Assembly: GCF_041080795.1 (NCBI RefSeq)
Contig: NZ_CP129674.1
Location: forward strand, 1,240,001-1,304,000
Length of the DNA stretch: 64,000 bases
Source of the DNA: Bifidobacterium sp. WK041_4_12
GTDB lineage: Bacteria > Actinomycetota > Actinomycetes > Actinomycetales > Bifidobacteriaceae
Direction: 5' to 3'
Positions 24,844-34,213 of the stretch are shown here, piece by piece. A program made the position numbers and the translations under genes. The stretch's first letter is position 1; every line of letters begins with the position of its first letter. The notes beneath the pieces are model-generated. The model was not told the DNA's origin. It worked only from the letters and a program-made list of their open reading frames with translations, and made no database searches.

Positions 24844-25289
24844 CAGACACTCTTCTCTTCGTTACTGCGCGTTCCAACGACAACGGGTAAAGGTCCACCG
24901 GAAAGGAAGCATGTACGTGCGCCCGTATGGCATGCTGCTCCGACCTGATCGACTTCGACAAGAATGGCATCGCCATCGCAGTCAAGATTGAAGGCCTTGA
25001 CATACTGCACATGTCCCGATGTGTCGCCCTTGCGCCAGAATTCCTGACGCGACCGAGACCAGAAGGTTACTCGGCCTGTGGTCAATGTGCGACGGACGGC
25101 TTCATCGTTCATATATCCGACCATCAGCACTTCTTTGCTGTCATATTGCTGAATGACGGCGGCAACGAGACCTTTCGCGTCATGCTTCAGCCGTTGCTGA
25201 ATGCGTGGATCCAGACTGTCGGAGTTGTCATATTGCACATCGCTTGTATGTTGCGTGGTTTCCTTCAATGTATTCACACCCTGATTCAT
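24843..25289 (-). CDS. hisI: Phosphoribosyl-AMP cyclohydrolase
   Basis: HisI opens the adenine ring of phosphoribosyl-AMP in the third step of histidine synthesis. The 148-residue protein contains the conserved MVGYMNDEA, FWSRSRQEFWRKGDTSGH, LDCDGDAILVEVDQ and GAACHTGARTCF with the zinc-binding cysteines. A non-conserved N-terminal segment of about 28 residues precedes the core. It is a free-standing cyclohydrolase (hisE is separate). It lies 100 bases after hisF and overlaps trpE. Confidence 0.94.
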   Translation of the reverse strand: MNQGVNTLKETTQHTSDVQYDNSDSLDPRIQQRLKHDAKGLVAAVIQQYDSKEVLMVGYMNDEAVRRTLTTGRVTFWSRSRQEFWRKGDTSGHVQYVKAFNLDCDGDAILVEVDQVGAACHTGARTCFLSGGPLPVVVGTRSNEEKSV

Positions 25290-25389
25290 GCGAGCGGCAC
25301 CGTGCCGGGCTACTCATGCTTCGTGTTTCAATTGCTGTACAGTCTAGAGTTTTGCCATCGAAATGGAGTGAAGTGTCTCACGGTGATTC

Positions 25390-26160
25390 CTATCTGACCT
25401 GATACCCAGCATCGTGCAAGGCATGTTTTACCTGCGCGATGGTGATGATTCCATAATGGAACACGGATGCTGCCAACACGGCATCGGCACCTGCGGCTAC
25501 GGCAGGAGGGAAATCCTCGACCTTGCCCGCACCGCCGCTGGCAATGAGCGGGATGCTGACTTCTTTGCGCACTGCGGCAATCATCTCAAGATCGAAGCCA
25601 TTCTTGGTACCATCCGCATCCATCGAGTTGAGCAGCATTTCCCCAGCTCCCAGCTCCTCCGCACGTTTGACCCACCAGAGCGCATCGATGCCGGTGCGTT
25701 TGCGACCACCCATGGTCGTGACCTCGAAGCCGGATTGCGTATGCTGCGTGCCCTGCTCGCGTCGGGCATCGATGGACAGCACGATCACCTGGCTGCCGAA
25801 GCGATTGGAAATGTCGGAAATGAGTTGAGGATTGTTGATCGCTGCCGTGTTCACGCCAATCTTGTCAGCTCCGCAGCGCAGGAGAGAATCAACGTCCTCG
25901 ATGCTGCGCACACCTCCGCCCACCGTGAGCGGAATGAATAGCTGCTCTGCCGTTCGAGTCACGACATCGATCATGGTATTGCGGTGCGAGGATGATGCCG
26001 TCACATCAAGGAAGGTGAGTTCGTCTGCGCCTTGACGGTAGTATTCCGCGGCGAGTTCGACAGGATCGCCCGCATCTCGGAGATTTTCAAAGTGAACGCC
26101 CTTGACCACTCTTCCAGCATCAACATCCAAACAGGGAATAACCCTTATGGCAAGCGACAT
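25390..26160 (-). CDS. hisF: Imidazole glycerol phosphate synthase cyclase subunit
   Basis: HisF with HisH forms imidazole glycerol phosphate and AICAR from PRFAR and ammonia. The 256-residue TIM barrel has VIPCLDVDAGRVVKGVHFEN at the start (first catalytic Asp), TVGGGVRS, VVLSIDARRE (second catalytic Asp) and LIASGGAGK. ATG 26160 follows GAGGAG. HisH and the rest of the his genes are outside the window. It heads the interleaved his-trp run; the 154 bases between it and cdsA contain no evident gene. Confidence 0.95.
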   Translation of the reverse strand: MSLAIRVIPCLDVDAGRVVKGVHFENLRDAGDPVELAAEYYRQGADELTFLDVTASSSHRNTMIDVVTRTAEQLFIPLTVGGGVRSIEDVDSLLRCGADKIGVNTAAINNPQLISDISNRFGSQVIVLSIDARREQGTQHTQSGFEVTTMGGRKRTGIDALWWVKRAEELGAGEMLLNSMDADGTKNGFDLEMIAAVRKEVSIPLIASGGAGKVEDFPPAVAAGADAVLAASVFHYGIITIAQVKHALHDAGYQVR

Positions 26161-26314
26161 TTCGTGCTCCTCGTGTGTAACCGTGGTGAATCGTCTACAG
26201 GTTCTGCAAGAGCCTGCACCTCATCAACGTGCTTGAGACGGTATCAGTTGTTGTTTCAGACTACTCATAACATGCGACGCGCATATGACGCCGCTGGCGA
26301 ATCGATGCCGTGCA

Positions 26315-27283
26315 TTATTGCAGTGCGAGTATCAGAACTGCAGCGATGAAGGGCGCGCACATCAAGATGGAATCAACACGGTCGAGCACACCGCCGTGTC
26401 CTTTGAGCAGATGGCCCATATCCTTGAGGCCAAGATCTCTTTTGAGCATCGATGCGCAGAGATCGCCGAAGGTGCCAACAATTCCAACAAGAATTCCCAG
26501 CATGATGGGCACCCACCATCGGGTCCTCCATAATGACGCATCAAAGGTAGTCGCTACCGCCACGAAGGCACCAATCATGGCAAACAGCATCGACCCAATC
26601 AATCCCTCATATGACTTCTTCGGTGAGATTCGCGGCGAAAGCTTATGCTTGCCCAGCAAGGCCCCGAAGAAAAGGCCTCCAATGTCACTCAGGGCAGGCA
26701 GAAATACCAGCATGCACGCATTCACGATGTTCAAGCGCTGCATATGCAGTGGAAGAATGAGGAAGCATGCGAGCAGCGGTATGTAAGCAACGGTGAAGAG
26801 CGAAACTCCCACGTTCGAAAAAGCGCCTTTCGACGTTATCGCATTGTCGTGGTTGTATGAAGATTCCAAACGTGCGGCTGATTCGGAAGCCGACAGCTTG
26901 GTAGCCACAGCCATGGGAACCCGAGTGCCGAAGGTGAGCCGCACCGTGGCTGAAATCACGACGAGCAGTGCAGTGAGCATGATGCTCAGGCCCATTGCAA
27001 TCAATGGTCGTGGAGCATAGAAGGTCAGCAGAATCGATGCAACCGAGCAGACGGAAAGCGTGATGAATGGTATGTGCAGACCTGCCGTTGCAAAATCGAC
27101 GCGTAGCTCCCACAGACCTAGAACCATGAATACGGCGATGAGCATGACGAATACATCGATTTTTATCACCAGACACGCAAGAATGATGATCACCAGAAGC
27201 GCGCCGGTAGCAACAGCTTGGGGCATGTTGCGCCCGGTGCGCTTGTTGATCGCCTTCAGCGCATCTTCAGTTTCGTTCTGCAT
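26315..27283 (-). CDS. cdsA: Phosphatidate cytidylyltransferase
   Basis: CdsA makes CDP-diacylglycerol from CTP and phosphatidic acid, the precursor for the PgsA-like enzyme encoded 10 kb away. The 322-residue protein has about eight membrane helices and the C-terminal signature SMLKRDLGLKDMG ... KGHGGVLDRVDS. A cytoplasmic loop (about residues 118-150) is polar. It follows frr by about 50 bases in the widespread rpsB-tsf-pyrH-frr-cdsA order. Confidence 0.93.
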   Translation of the reverse strand: MQNETEDALKAINKRTGRNMPQAVATGALLVIIILACLVIKIDVFVMLIAVFMVLGLWELRVDFATAGLHIPFITLSVCSVASILLTFYAPRPLIAMGLSIMLTALLVVISATVRLTFGTRVPMAVATKLSASESAARLESSYNHDNAITSKGAFSNVGVSLFTVAYIPLLACFLILPLHMQRLNIVNACMLVFLPALSDIGGLFFGALLGKHKLSPRISPKKSYEGLIGSMLFAMIGAFVAVATTFDASLWRTRWWVPIMLGILVGIVGTFGDLCASMLKRDLGLKDMGHLLKGHGGVLDRVDSILMCAPFIAAVLILALQ

Positions 27284-27334
27284 GGTCTAACACTTCGTAT
27301 TCGAACAATGGTTTCCGCAACGTCATGAGGACTT

Positions 27335-27889
27335 TTAGACTTCGAGAATTTCCTTTTGCTTGCCTTCAAGCAAATCGTCGATGGAGTCAGAGATCTTCTT
27401 GGTGACGGTATCCAGCTCCTTCTGCAGACGCTTGCCTTCGTCCTCGCCAAGATTGCCATCCTTGACCGATGTCTCGATGCTTTCCTTGGTTTTGCGACGA
27501 ATGTTGCGTACGGCGATCTTACCATCTTCAGCCTTGCTCTTGGCGAGTTTGACATAATCCTTGCGACGATCCTCGGTCAGTTCAGGAAGCGTGACTCGAA
27601 TCACATTGCCATCGCGATTCGGGTTGACACCCAGATCCGAATCCCTGATGGCCTTTTCCACGGCAGCGGCCTGAGATGCATCAAACGGAGTGACGGCCAA
27701 GGTCCTTGGTTCAGGAACACCGATGGAAGCCACGGCTTTGAGCGGCGTTGGTGAACCGTAATAGTCGACGGTGATTCCGTTGAGGAGGGCTGGGTTGGCT
27801 CGTCCCGTGCGGATGCCTACGAAGTTTTCCTTGGTTGATTCGACAGACTTGTTCATCTGAGCCTGTGCCTGATCTACGATATTTGCCAT
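27335..27889 (-). CDS. frr: Ribosome recycling factor
   Basis: Frr, with EF-G, splits post-termination ribosomes. The 184-residue length is normal. The three-helix bundle is evident (MNKSVESTKENFVGIRTGR, RKDYVKLAKSKAEDGKIAVRN, GKRLQKELDTVTKKISDS), together with the domain II segment LKAVASIGVPEPRTLAV. It lies 20 bases after pyrH and is surely co-transcribed. Confidence 0.96.
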   Translation of the reverse strand: MANIVDQAQAQMNKSVESTKENFVGIRTGRANPALLNGITVDYYGSPTPLKAVASIGVPEPRTLAVTPFDASQAAAVEKAIRDSDLGVNPNRDGNVIRVTLPELTEDRRKDYVKLAKSKAEDGKIAVRNIRRKTKESIETSVKDGNLGEDEGKRLQKELDTVTKKISDSIDDLLEGKQKEILEV

Positions 27890-27909
27890 ATGAGTTCCTT
27901 AGCTCTTGA

Positions 27910-28686
27910 TTACTCGGTTACTGATTCCTGATCGCACACCAATGTGCCCAGCGTTGCACCCTGCAATGCCTTGGTGACATTATCTGACTTTTCAAGTCCG
28001 AACACACGAATCTTCATGCTGTTGTCACGTGCCATGGAAAGTGCGGCAGCATCCATAACGGCGAGATTGTCAACCAGCGCACGCTTGTAGCTCAACCGTG
28101 TGAACATCTTCGCGGAAGCATCCTTATGAGGATCAGCGGTGTACACGCCCTCGACTCCATTTTTGCCCATCAGCACTTCGGCGCAGTGGATTTCCAAGGC
28201 TCGTTGAATGGAAACCGTATCGGTTGAGAAGTAAGGCATGCCAGCACCGGCACCGAAAATGACGACCCTACCCTTTTCCAGGTGTCGAATCGCCTTCTGC
28301 GGAATGTAGGGTTCAGCGACCTGACCCATCGTGATTGCCGTCTGCACGCGAGTGGCCTGACCCTCCTGCTCGAGAAAGTCCTGCAGGGCAAGACAGTTCA
28401 TAACCGTGCCGAGCATACCCATGTAATCACCGCGGGAACGTTCAATTCCTGCCTGACTGAGTTGGGCACCGCGGAAGAAGTTGCCGCCGCCCACAACGAT
28501 GGCCACCTGAACTCCATGTTTCACGGCAATGGCGATTTCTGAAGCGATACGGCTTACCACCGTGGTGTCAACGCCAACGGCTCCCCCACCAAATGCTTCA
28601 CCCGAGAGTTTCAGTAACACTCGTCTAGGCTCTACCGTTGCTTTGCTTGTATCCTGATCACTCTCAGGCACGTCATCGTAGGTCAT
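27910..28686 (-). CDS. pyrH: Uridylate kinase
   Basis: PyrH phosphorylates UMP to UDP and is subject to GTP/UTP control. The protein (258 residues from ATG 28686) shows VLLKLSGEAFGG, VAIVVGGGNFFRG, GDYMGMLGTVMN and a C-terminal GTLV. The ATG at 28686 has GAAAGG six bases upstream, so I prefer it to the earlier start at 28710. It opens the pyrH-frr-cdsA unit downstream of the strong rpsB-tsf terminator. Confidence 0.95.
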   Translation of the reverse strand: MTYDDVPESDQDTSKATVEPRRVLLKLSGEAFGGGAVGVDTTVVSRIASEIAIAVKHGVQVAIVVGGGNFFRGAQLSQAGIERSRGDYMGMLGTVMNCLALQDFLEQEGQATRVQTAITMGQVAEPYIPQKAIRHLEKGRVVIFGAGAGMPYFSTDTVSIQRALEIHCAEVLMGKNGVEGVYTADPHKDASAKMFTRLSYKRALVDNLAVMDAAALSMARDNSMKIRVFGLEKSDNVTKALQGATLGTLVCDQESVTE

Positions 28687-28797
28687 TTGAAGCCTTTCAT
28701 TGCCTCGCAAGCCGTTTTAACCGTATATCAGGCTATCGGTGAACTGCGACATTGCAGTGCAGCAAGCAGCTGAATATGGGCAGCTGAGCAATGCAAA

Positions 28798-28843
28798 GCG
28801 AAGGACGGTGAGCCTGACAACTGCCAGGCTCACCGTCCTTCGC
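28798..28843 (-). terminator. Stem-loop terminator of the rpsB-tsf operon
   Basis: A perfect 19-base inverted repeat (28798-28816 and 28825-28843; GGTGAGCCTG/CAGGCTCACC in the core) with an 8-base loop lies between tsf and pyrH. On the minus strand it is followed by TTTGCAT, a short T-run. It is the strongest stem in this part of the window and should end most rpsB-tsf transcripts. Confidence 0.85.
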
Positions 28844-28907
28844 ATTACTGATTCATGTATGACAAGCAATGCCAACAAAGGCGGCTTACATGCCATGCAC
28901 TACGAAA

Positions 28908-29756
28908 TCACTCTTCGCCCTTGCCCACTTCGAGTCGTGCGAAGTCAACGGCCTGTGCACCGGCAGCCTTGAACAGGTCACCGATTGTCTTGGACGTGTC
29001 CTTGACATATTCCTGCTCCAGAAGCACCGTCTCCTTGAAGAAGGCATTCAAACGACCCTCCACGATACGCGGAATGATCTTTTCAGGCTTGCCTTCAGCC
29101 TGTGACTTCTCCGTGGCCACGCGAGTCTCTGTCTCGACGACATCGGCAGGAACGTCTTCGCGACGCAACCACTTGGGGCTCATGGCAGAAATCTGCAAGG
29201 CGACCTCATGAGCGATGGAAGCTCCTGCTTCATCCGTTGCCACTACAGCAACGATTGAAGGAGGCAGCTCGACGGACTTGTGATGCGCGTAGATCTCAAC
29301 GTGTGGACCTGCGACGCGAGCGAACTGACCAAGCTTGACATGCTCGTGGAACAGGGCTCCGGCCTCTTCGATGGTCTCGTTGACGGTGCCAGACTTCGAG
29401 GCAGCCTTGAGCACGTCTTCCGGTGTCTTGGCATCGGCCTTGGCGACATCGGCAACGACTTCGTCTCCAAATTCCACGAACTGTGGTGTCTTGGCAACAA
29501 AGTCGGTTTCTGAATTCAACTCGACGGCATAAGCGACCTGACCATCGGCAGCGTCAGTAACGGTGGATGCGATCAGACCTTCCTGAGCCTTGCGGCCCTC
29601 GCGCTTTCCAGCAGCCTGAATGCCCTTGGCACGAATGATTTCCTTCGCTCGTGCGACATCGCCTTCAGCTTCGGTGAGCGCCTTCTTGACGTCCATCATT
29701 CCGGCGCCAGTCGCATCACGCAGCTCTTTGATGAGTGCGGCAGTAATCTTTGCCAT
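28908..29756 (-). CDS. tsf: Elongation factor Ts
   Basis: EF-Ts recycles EF-Tu from GDP to GTP. The 282-residue protein has the N-terminal UBA-like domain (LIKELRDATGAGMMDVKKAL), the second signature region AYAVELNSETDFVAKTPQF (about 75-95), and the dimerisation/core domains. The length fits actinobacterial EF-Ts. It lies 78 bases after rpsB and before the 19-bp stem terminator, forming the usual rpsB-tsf pair. Confidence 0.96.
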   Translation of the reverse strand: MAKITAALIKELRDATGAGMMDVKKALTEAEGDVARAKEIIRAKGIQAAGKREGRKAQEGLIASTVTDAADGQVAYAVELNSETDFVAKTPQFVEFGDEVVADVAKADAKTPEDVLKAASKSGTVNETIEEAGALFHEHVKLGQFARVAGPHVEIYAHHKSVELPPSIVAVVATDEAGASIAHEVALQISAMSPKWLRREDVPADVVETETRVATEKSQAEGKPEKIIPRIVEGRLNAFFKETVLLEQEYVKDTSKTIGDLFKAAGAQAVDFARLEVGKGEE

Positions 29757-29834
29757 AGAAACTCTCCTCTGTGATAACTTGCCGGTCGCAGCGTTGACGC
29801 ACTGCGACCGGAATGCAAGTTCCTGATGCCGAAA

Positions 29835-30701
29835 CTACTCGGCCTTTGCTTCCTGATTTGGCTCTGCTGCAGGTGCTGCATCTGTCTTGTCAGCGGCAGC
29901 TGCACCTTCTGCACCTTCTGCGGTCTTCTCGCCTTCTGGAGTCTGAAGAAGATCCTTCTCCCATGCTGCCATCGGCTGTTCTGCGGTCTCTTCAGCCTTG
30001 GCAGCCTTGCCGGAACGCTCCAGCAGACCCTCGGCAACGGCATCAGCCATCAGTGAAGTGAGCAGTTCGATGCCACGAATGGCGTCATCGTTTGCAGGGA
30101 TTGGATAGGTTACAGTCTCAGGGTCGGTGTTCGTGTCGACGAGTGCAACGACAGGAATGTGCAGCTTGTGCGCTTCCTGCACGGCAAGAGCTTCCTTGTT
30201 GATGTCGATGATGAACAGAGCCGAAGGAGTGCGGTTCATGTTGCGAATGCCGCCGAGCTGCTTCTCGAGCTTGTCCTTTTCACGCTCAAGCAGCAGGAGT
30301 TCCTTCTTCGTCAGGCCGGAAGCGTGAACGTCATTGAAGTCCATCTCTTCAAGTTCCTTGAGACGGGAGACGCGCTTGGTGACGGTCTGGAAGTTGGTGA
30401 GCATGCCGCCCAGCCAGCGTTCGGAAACATAGGGCATGTTCACGCGGGTTGCCTGGGTCTTGACTGCATCCTGGGCCTGCTTCTTGGTTCCAACGAACAG
30501 AATGGTGCCATTGTGGGCAACGGTCTGCTTGATGAAGTCATAAGCCTTGTCGATCAAATCGAGCGATTTGAAAAGATTGATGATGTGAATGCCGTTGCGC
30601 TCGGTGAGAATGTACTGCTTCATCTTCGGATCCCAGCGACGTGTCTGATGTCCGAAGTGGATGCCAGCCTTGAGCATTTCGCTCATGGTGATCTGTGCCA
30701 T
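29835..30701 (-). CDS. rpsB: 30S ribosomal protein S2
   Basis: S2 binds the small ribosomal subunit head. The conserved core (residues 1-230) contains MLKAGIHFGHQTRRWDPKM, LFVGTKKQAQDAV, ERWLGGMLTNFQT and PVVALVDTNTDP. A C-terminal tail of about 55 residues, rich in Ala, Glu and Lys, follows, as in other bifidobacterial S2 proteins. The 221-base region upstream (30702-30922) separates it from the divergent-position gene def, carries its promoter and leader, and contains no further gene that I can see. Confidence 0.96.
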   Translation of the reverse strand: MAQITMSEMLKAGIHFGHQTRRWDPKMKQYILTERNGIHIINLFKSLDLIDKAYDFIKQTVAHNGTILFVGTKKQAQDAVKTQATRVNMPYVSERWLGGMLTNFQTVTKRVSRLKELEEMDFNDVHASGLTKKELLLLEREKDKLEKQLGGIRNMNRTPSALFIIDINKEALAVQEAHKLHIPVVALVDTNTDPETVTYPIPANDDAIRGIELLTSLMADAVAEGLLERSGKAAKAEETAEQPMAAWEKDLLQTPEGEKTAEGAEGAAAADKTDAAPAAEPNQEAKAE

Positions 30702-30922
30702 GATAGATACCTTTCATTGTCGGTTATTGCCTGGTCATGCGAACCTGAGTGCAACCTGAAGAGGCCGACCGACACAGGTCGTCGCCGACATGACGCGATG
30801 TCGTGTGTCATTTCTAGGAAAAGTTCGAATCCATAGAGCCTGCGACTGCCTATCGATTCATCGACACACAAATCTACATACTATCATGAGCCGTCGCCAG
30901 CATTGGCTATCCGCATTGGCTA

Positions 30923-31408
30923 TCAATGGGCATGCGAGCGAAGCTCTCGCAACGCCTTGCGTCGCACGTCCTTTTCCAGACGATCAATGTAGACGTGGCC
31001 ATCAAGATGGTCACATTCGTGCTGCAGCATTCTCGCCTTGATGCCATGGCCTTCAACGGTGATTTCGCCGCCTGACAAGTCGATGCCTCGCACGCGTGCA
31101 AATTCGGCACGGCGCGTGTCATACCACAATCCCGGCAAAGAGAGACACCCTTCGGCACCAATCTGTTCGCCCGAAGTCTCCTCCAGCACGGGGTTGATGA
31201 CGTAGCCAAGTTCTTCGTCGATATTGAACGAGAAGATGCGCAAGGGCACACCGATCTGATTCGCAGAAAGCCCCGCTCTGCCAGGATCATTGACCGTATC
31301 CAGCAAATCCCGCACCAACCGTTCGATGGCGGGCGTTATGGACTGCACTGAGTCACAGACGGTACGAAGAATCGGATCGGGAACCACACGAATGTCACGA
31401 ATTGCCAA
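30923..31408 (-). CDS. def: Peptide deformylase
   Basis: Def removes the formyl group from nascent proteins. The 161-residue enzyme has the three catalytic motifs GLSANQIG (about 45-52), EGCLSLPG (about 87-94, metal-binding Cys) and QHECDHLDG (about 129-137, the HExxH helix). The length matches the compact actinobacterial type. It lies 15 bases after the fadD-like gene and is probably on the same transcript. Confidence 0.94.
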   Translation of the reverse strand: MAIRDIRVVPDPILRTVCDSVQSITPAIERLVRDLLDTVNDPGRAGLSANQIGVPLRIFSFNIDEELGYVINPVLEETSGEQIGAEGCLSLPGLWYDTRRAEFARVRGIDLSGGEITVEGHGIKARMLQHECDHLDGHVYIDRLEKDVRRKALRELRSHAH

Positions 31409-31423
31409 AACTGCTCCTGAAAC

Positions 31424-33520
31424 TTAGATATCAGAGCCTTGAGCATTGCCATCATGCGCATCAAAGCCTTCTTCATGGGATGAAGGCTCAGTGTCCGCAG
31501 AGGAGTCCTGCTCGGCCTGAGAACGAATTCTCTCAGAAACGTTAGCAAGGGAATCAGACACATTGCTGCGCGCACGGTCCAGGCTGCCGAGCATTTCGTT
31601 GATGCGCGGCATGGCATTGTCGTGGGCTTTATTGACGAGCGGTGAAATCGATTCGGAAGCTCGTTCCATCAGCTTTGCAGACGCGGGGACGGGTCTCGGC
31701 TGGCCAGGTCTTGGAGCATAGAGCACCTTGTCGATCAGATTCTCGTATTGGCGAAGCACCTGTGGTCGCACAACCTTCATGCTAGGAGTGAGCGTACCGC
31801 GCTCCTGCGTGAAGTCCTCGTCCAGAATCAGGAATTTTCTTACCGATTCCGCCCGAGAGACGCTGCTGTTGGCCTGATCGACAAACTGCTGGATATACGA
31901 TCGAACCGCTTCGTTGCTTACCGCCTGAGCCATGGTGATCGAGGCATCCAGTTTCTGCGATGTCAGCCAGTTCTTCAGCATGTCGGGGTCGAGCGTGACC
32001 AAAGCGCCTATGAAAGGCTTTCCGTCGCCTACAACCACTGCCTGCGACACGATGGGGCACGATGCAATCGTATCCTCCATGGGAGCGGGGCTGATGTTTT
32101 TGCCTCCTGCAGTGATGATGATGTCTTTCTTTCTCCCGGTGATGAACACGAAGCCCTCGTCGTTGAGCTGAGCCAAGTCTCCGGTGTGCAGCCATCCATC
32201 GGCATCGACGGTGTTCTGTGCCAGCTCCGGCTGACCATAGTATCCGACGAATACGTTCGGTCCCTTGACGAGGAGCTCATCATCATCGGCGATGCGAACG
32301 GAAATGCCTGGGCCAGGACGACCTACCGATCCGACGATATTGTCATGCTCGCCATTGACGCAGCATGGCGCAGCCGTTTCGGTCATGCCATACCCCTGGA
32401 TGAAGGTTATGCCGTCGAATCCGTTGAAGAAGTTCGCCAGATCGGCATTCATTGGTGCTCCGCCGCATGCCAGATAGCTCAGGTTCGGACCAAGCGCCGA
32501 ACGAATCGAAGAACCCACCGTACGCATATAGAAGGAATGACGCATCTGCGCGATGACGCCATGATTGCCACTCTCCTGCTCGTCCTTTGACCATTGCACG
32601 AAATGCTTGAACGCACTGGCGAAGAGCCGGCCTTTGAATCCGGTTCCTGCCTTCTGCGATGCTGCGTTGTAAACCTTTTCGAATACTCGCGGCACACCGA
32701 GCAGATATGTCGGTTTGAAGCTGCGCAGATCGGCCAGAAGATGCTTGGCGTTGGGAACATACCCGACGACGCCCTGTGCCCCGATGCATACATATTGAAT
32801 ATAGCGGGCAAAGCAATGGGCCAAAGGAAGGAAGAGCAGCAACCTGGTGGGTGCAGCCAGCATGTCCGGCAACGCCTCATATCCGGCAAAGACGATATGG
32901 ACGAAGTTCCGGTTCGATAGCATGACTCCCTTGGGTTTGCCCGTAGAACCTGAAGTGTACACGATGGTCAACAGATCATCCGCATGAACGTCTGCGATGC
33001 TCTTGTCGAGAGCTTCGTCAGTAACTGCCCTGCCGAAGTCGCTGACGGCATTGAGGCCTTCATTTTCAAAGTTAAAGACAAATTTCAGCTTGTTGTCGTC
33101 GAGGCGAACCTGTTCCATGATCTGCGTGTGATCGTTGTCGCCGGCAAACGCGACGACGGGATCCACGGCCTGGGTTATTGCAGCCGCCTGCTTGCTCGAA
33201 TCGGTTTCGTAGATCGGCACGCTTACAGCACCAATAGCCGCACACGCAAAGTCGACTATCCCCCAGTCATAGCTCGTGGCGGAATAGATGATGATCTTGC
33301 TTCCCTTGACCACTCCCAAGGCAAGCAAACCCTTGGCAACCTGGCGCACCCGGTCAAGCATCTGCTCTGCCTTGACATCGTGCCAAGCCCTGGTATTCTC
33401 GTCCTGCCACTGAGCGATCACATCTTCGGGATCGCGTTTGCTGCGATTGCGCAGCAACGAATATACAGTATCGTCGTCCGTCGTTGGTCGGTTAGTTTTC
33501 ACGGTGAATTCTCGCAACAT
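31424..33520 (-). CDS. fadD: Long-chain acyl-CoA synthetase (AMP-binding), copy 1
   Basis: The 698-residue enzyme activates fatty acids with ATP and CoA. The motifs are TIVYTSGSTGKPKG (P-loop, near 185), YGMTETAA, GWLHTGDL and GRKKDIIITAGGKNISP. After the catalytic core (ending near residue 595) there is a tail of about 100 residues, first helical (MERASESISPLVNKAHDN), then Ser/Asp/Glu-rich and unlike copy 2. I use ATG 33520, because TATAGT lies seven bases upstream and no ribosome site is present, suggesting a leaderless mRNA. Bifidobacteria lack beta-oxidation, so use of host or medium fatty acids for lipid synthesis is likely. Confidence 0.9.
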   Translation of the reverse strand: MLREFTVKTNRPTTDDDTVYSLLRNRSKRDPEDVIAQWQDENTRAWHDVKAEQMLDRVRQVAKGLLALGVVKGSKIIIYSATSYDWGIVDFACAAIGAVSVPIYETDSSKQAAAITQAVDPVVAFAGDNDHTQIMEQVRLDDNKLKFVFNFENEGLNAVSDFGRAVTDEALDKSIADVHADDLLTIVYTSGSTGKPKGVMLSNRNFVHIVFAGYEALPDMLAAPTRLLLFLPLAHCFARYIQYVCIGAQGVVGYVPNAKHLLADLRSFKPTYLLGVPRVFEKVYNAASQKAGTGFKGRLFASAFKHFVQWSKDEQESGNHGVIAQMRHSFYMRTVGSSIRSALGPNLSYLACGGAPMNADLANFFNGFDGITFIQGYGMTETAAPCCVNGEHDNIVGSVGRPGPGISVRIADDDELLVKGPNVFVGYYGQPELAQNTVDADGWLHTGDLAQLNDEGFVFITGRKKDIIITAGGKNISPAPMEDTIASCPIVSQAVVVGDGKPFIGALVTLDPDMLKNWLTSQKLDASITMAQAVSNEAVRSYIQQFVDQANSSVSRAESVRKFLILDEDFTQERGTLTPSMKVVRPQVLRQYENLIDKVLYAPRPGQPRPVPASAKLMERASESISPLVNKAHDNAMPRINEMLGSLDRARSNVSDSLANVSERIRSQAEQDSSADTEPSSHEEGFDAHDGNAQGSDI

Positions 33521-33560
33521 GGATACCACTATAGAACCAGGCCAGAATCGTGGACGTGCA

Positions 33561-34043
33561 CTACCCGATATCCAACAAGGAGCACCTCCATCGGCCACGT
33601 TCGACCTGCAGCACGATATTCGCCCAATAATGGCTGTCTCCTATGCTGAAGCAGACCGACACCTCATAGGTTTCCGGCCCTACCAGCAAGCCATGAATAT
33701 GCTGCGGCACCACGGGCATATGTCTGAGCTCGTCCCTCACGAAACCCTTCTTCGGTCGTGACTGATGCAGAAGATTGGAAAAGGTGAGCAGCCGTCGAAT
33801 CAGTTCAGGCTTGAGATAGCGCTCCAGCATCTTGGCATCGAGGCGATGACGGACCACATCCATGGCGATGCATGCGTTGCGGCAGGCGACGACTGCCAGT
33901 TGATAGCATTCCTCGTTGCTGATGGTGGAGGGAATGCAGCGCGCGATGCGTATCGGTATTGGCTTCATGGTCGCGACGATGCGGACCTTGCCAACATATG
34001 GTCCGGTTATTACCGGTTGTGCATCTTTGGTGGGAGCATCCAT
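33561..34043 (-). CDS. DUF6459 / Rv3235-family protein (probable)
   Basis: The 160-residue soluble protein has helical middle segments (ACRNACIAMDVVRHRLD, KMLERYLKPELIRRLL) and a C-terminal beta-sheet ending in RGRWRCSLLDIG. This pattern of a helical region followed by a small sheet with a W-x-C-x3-L-x-G ending resembles the actinobacterial Rv3235 family (DUF6459), whose function is unknown. In other actinobacteria it lies near secA. Here it stands between guaB3 and the acyl-CoA synthetase. The assignment is by eye and moderate. Confidence 0.6.
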   Translation of the reverse strand: MDAPTKDAQPVITGPYVGKVRIVATMKPIPIRIARCIPSTISNEECYQLAVVACRNACIAMDVVRHRLDAKMLERYLKPELIRRLLTFSNLLHQSRPKKGFVRDELRHMPVVPQHIHGLLVGPETYEVSVCFSIGDSHYWANIVLQVERGRWRCSLLDIG

Positions 34044-34121
34044 AACTTGTCCTCAACTACTAGCATTCGCTGTGCGCGTCATAGGTAGATTGAGCATCTC
34101 AGAGTTTTGACAAGTCGTCAA

Positions 34122-34167
34122 GATGACGATGAGTCTGTCGCAGATTGAGAACAGACCCATCGCCATC
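34122..34167 (-). terminator. Stem-loop downstream of guaB3
   Basis: On the minus strand 34151-34167 can pair with 34122-34138 over 17 positions, with two G-U wobbles and a 12-base loop. It sits about 50 bases after the guaB3 stop. No clear T-tract follows, so it may be a terminator, a transcript-protecting hairpin or a processing site. Confidence 0.5.
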
Positions 34168-34213
34168 TTTACAGGAGCGGGTTATGGATGTTTCAGGAAC
34201 GACCCTCGTCCGT

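Noticed and set aside
30800..30860. tRNA-like T-loop motif (GTTCGAATCC)
   Set aside because: No acceptor, D or anticodon stems can be built around it; chance match in the rpsB upstream region.
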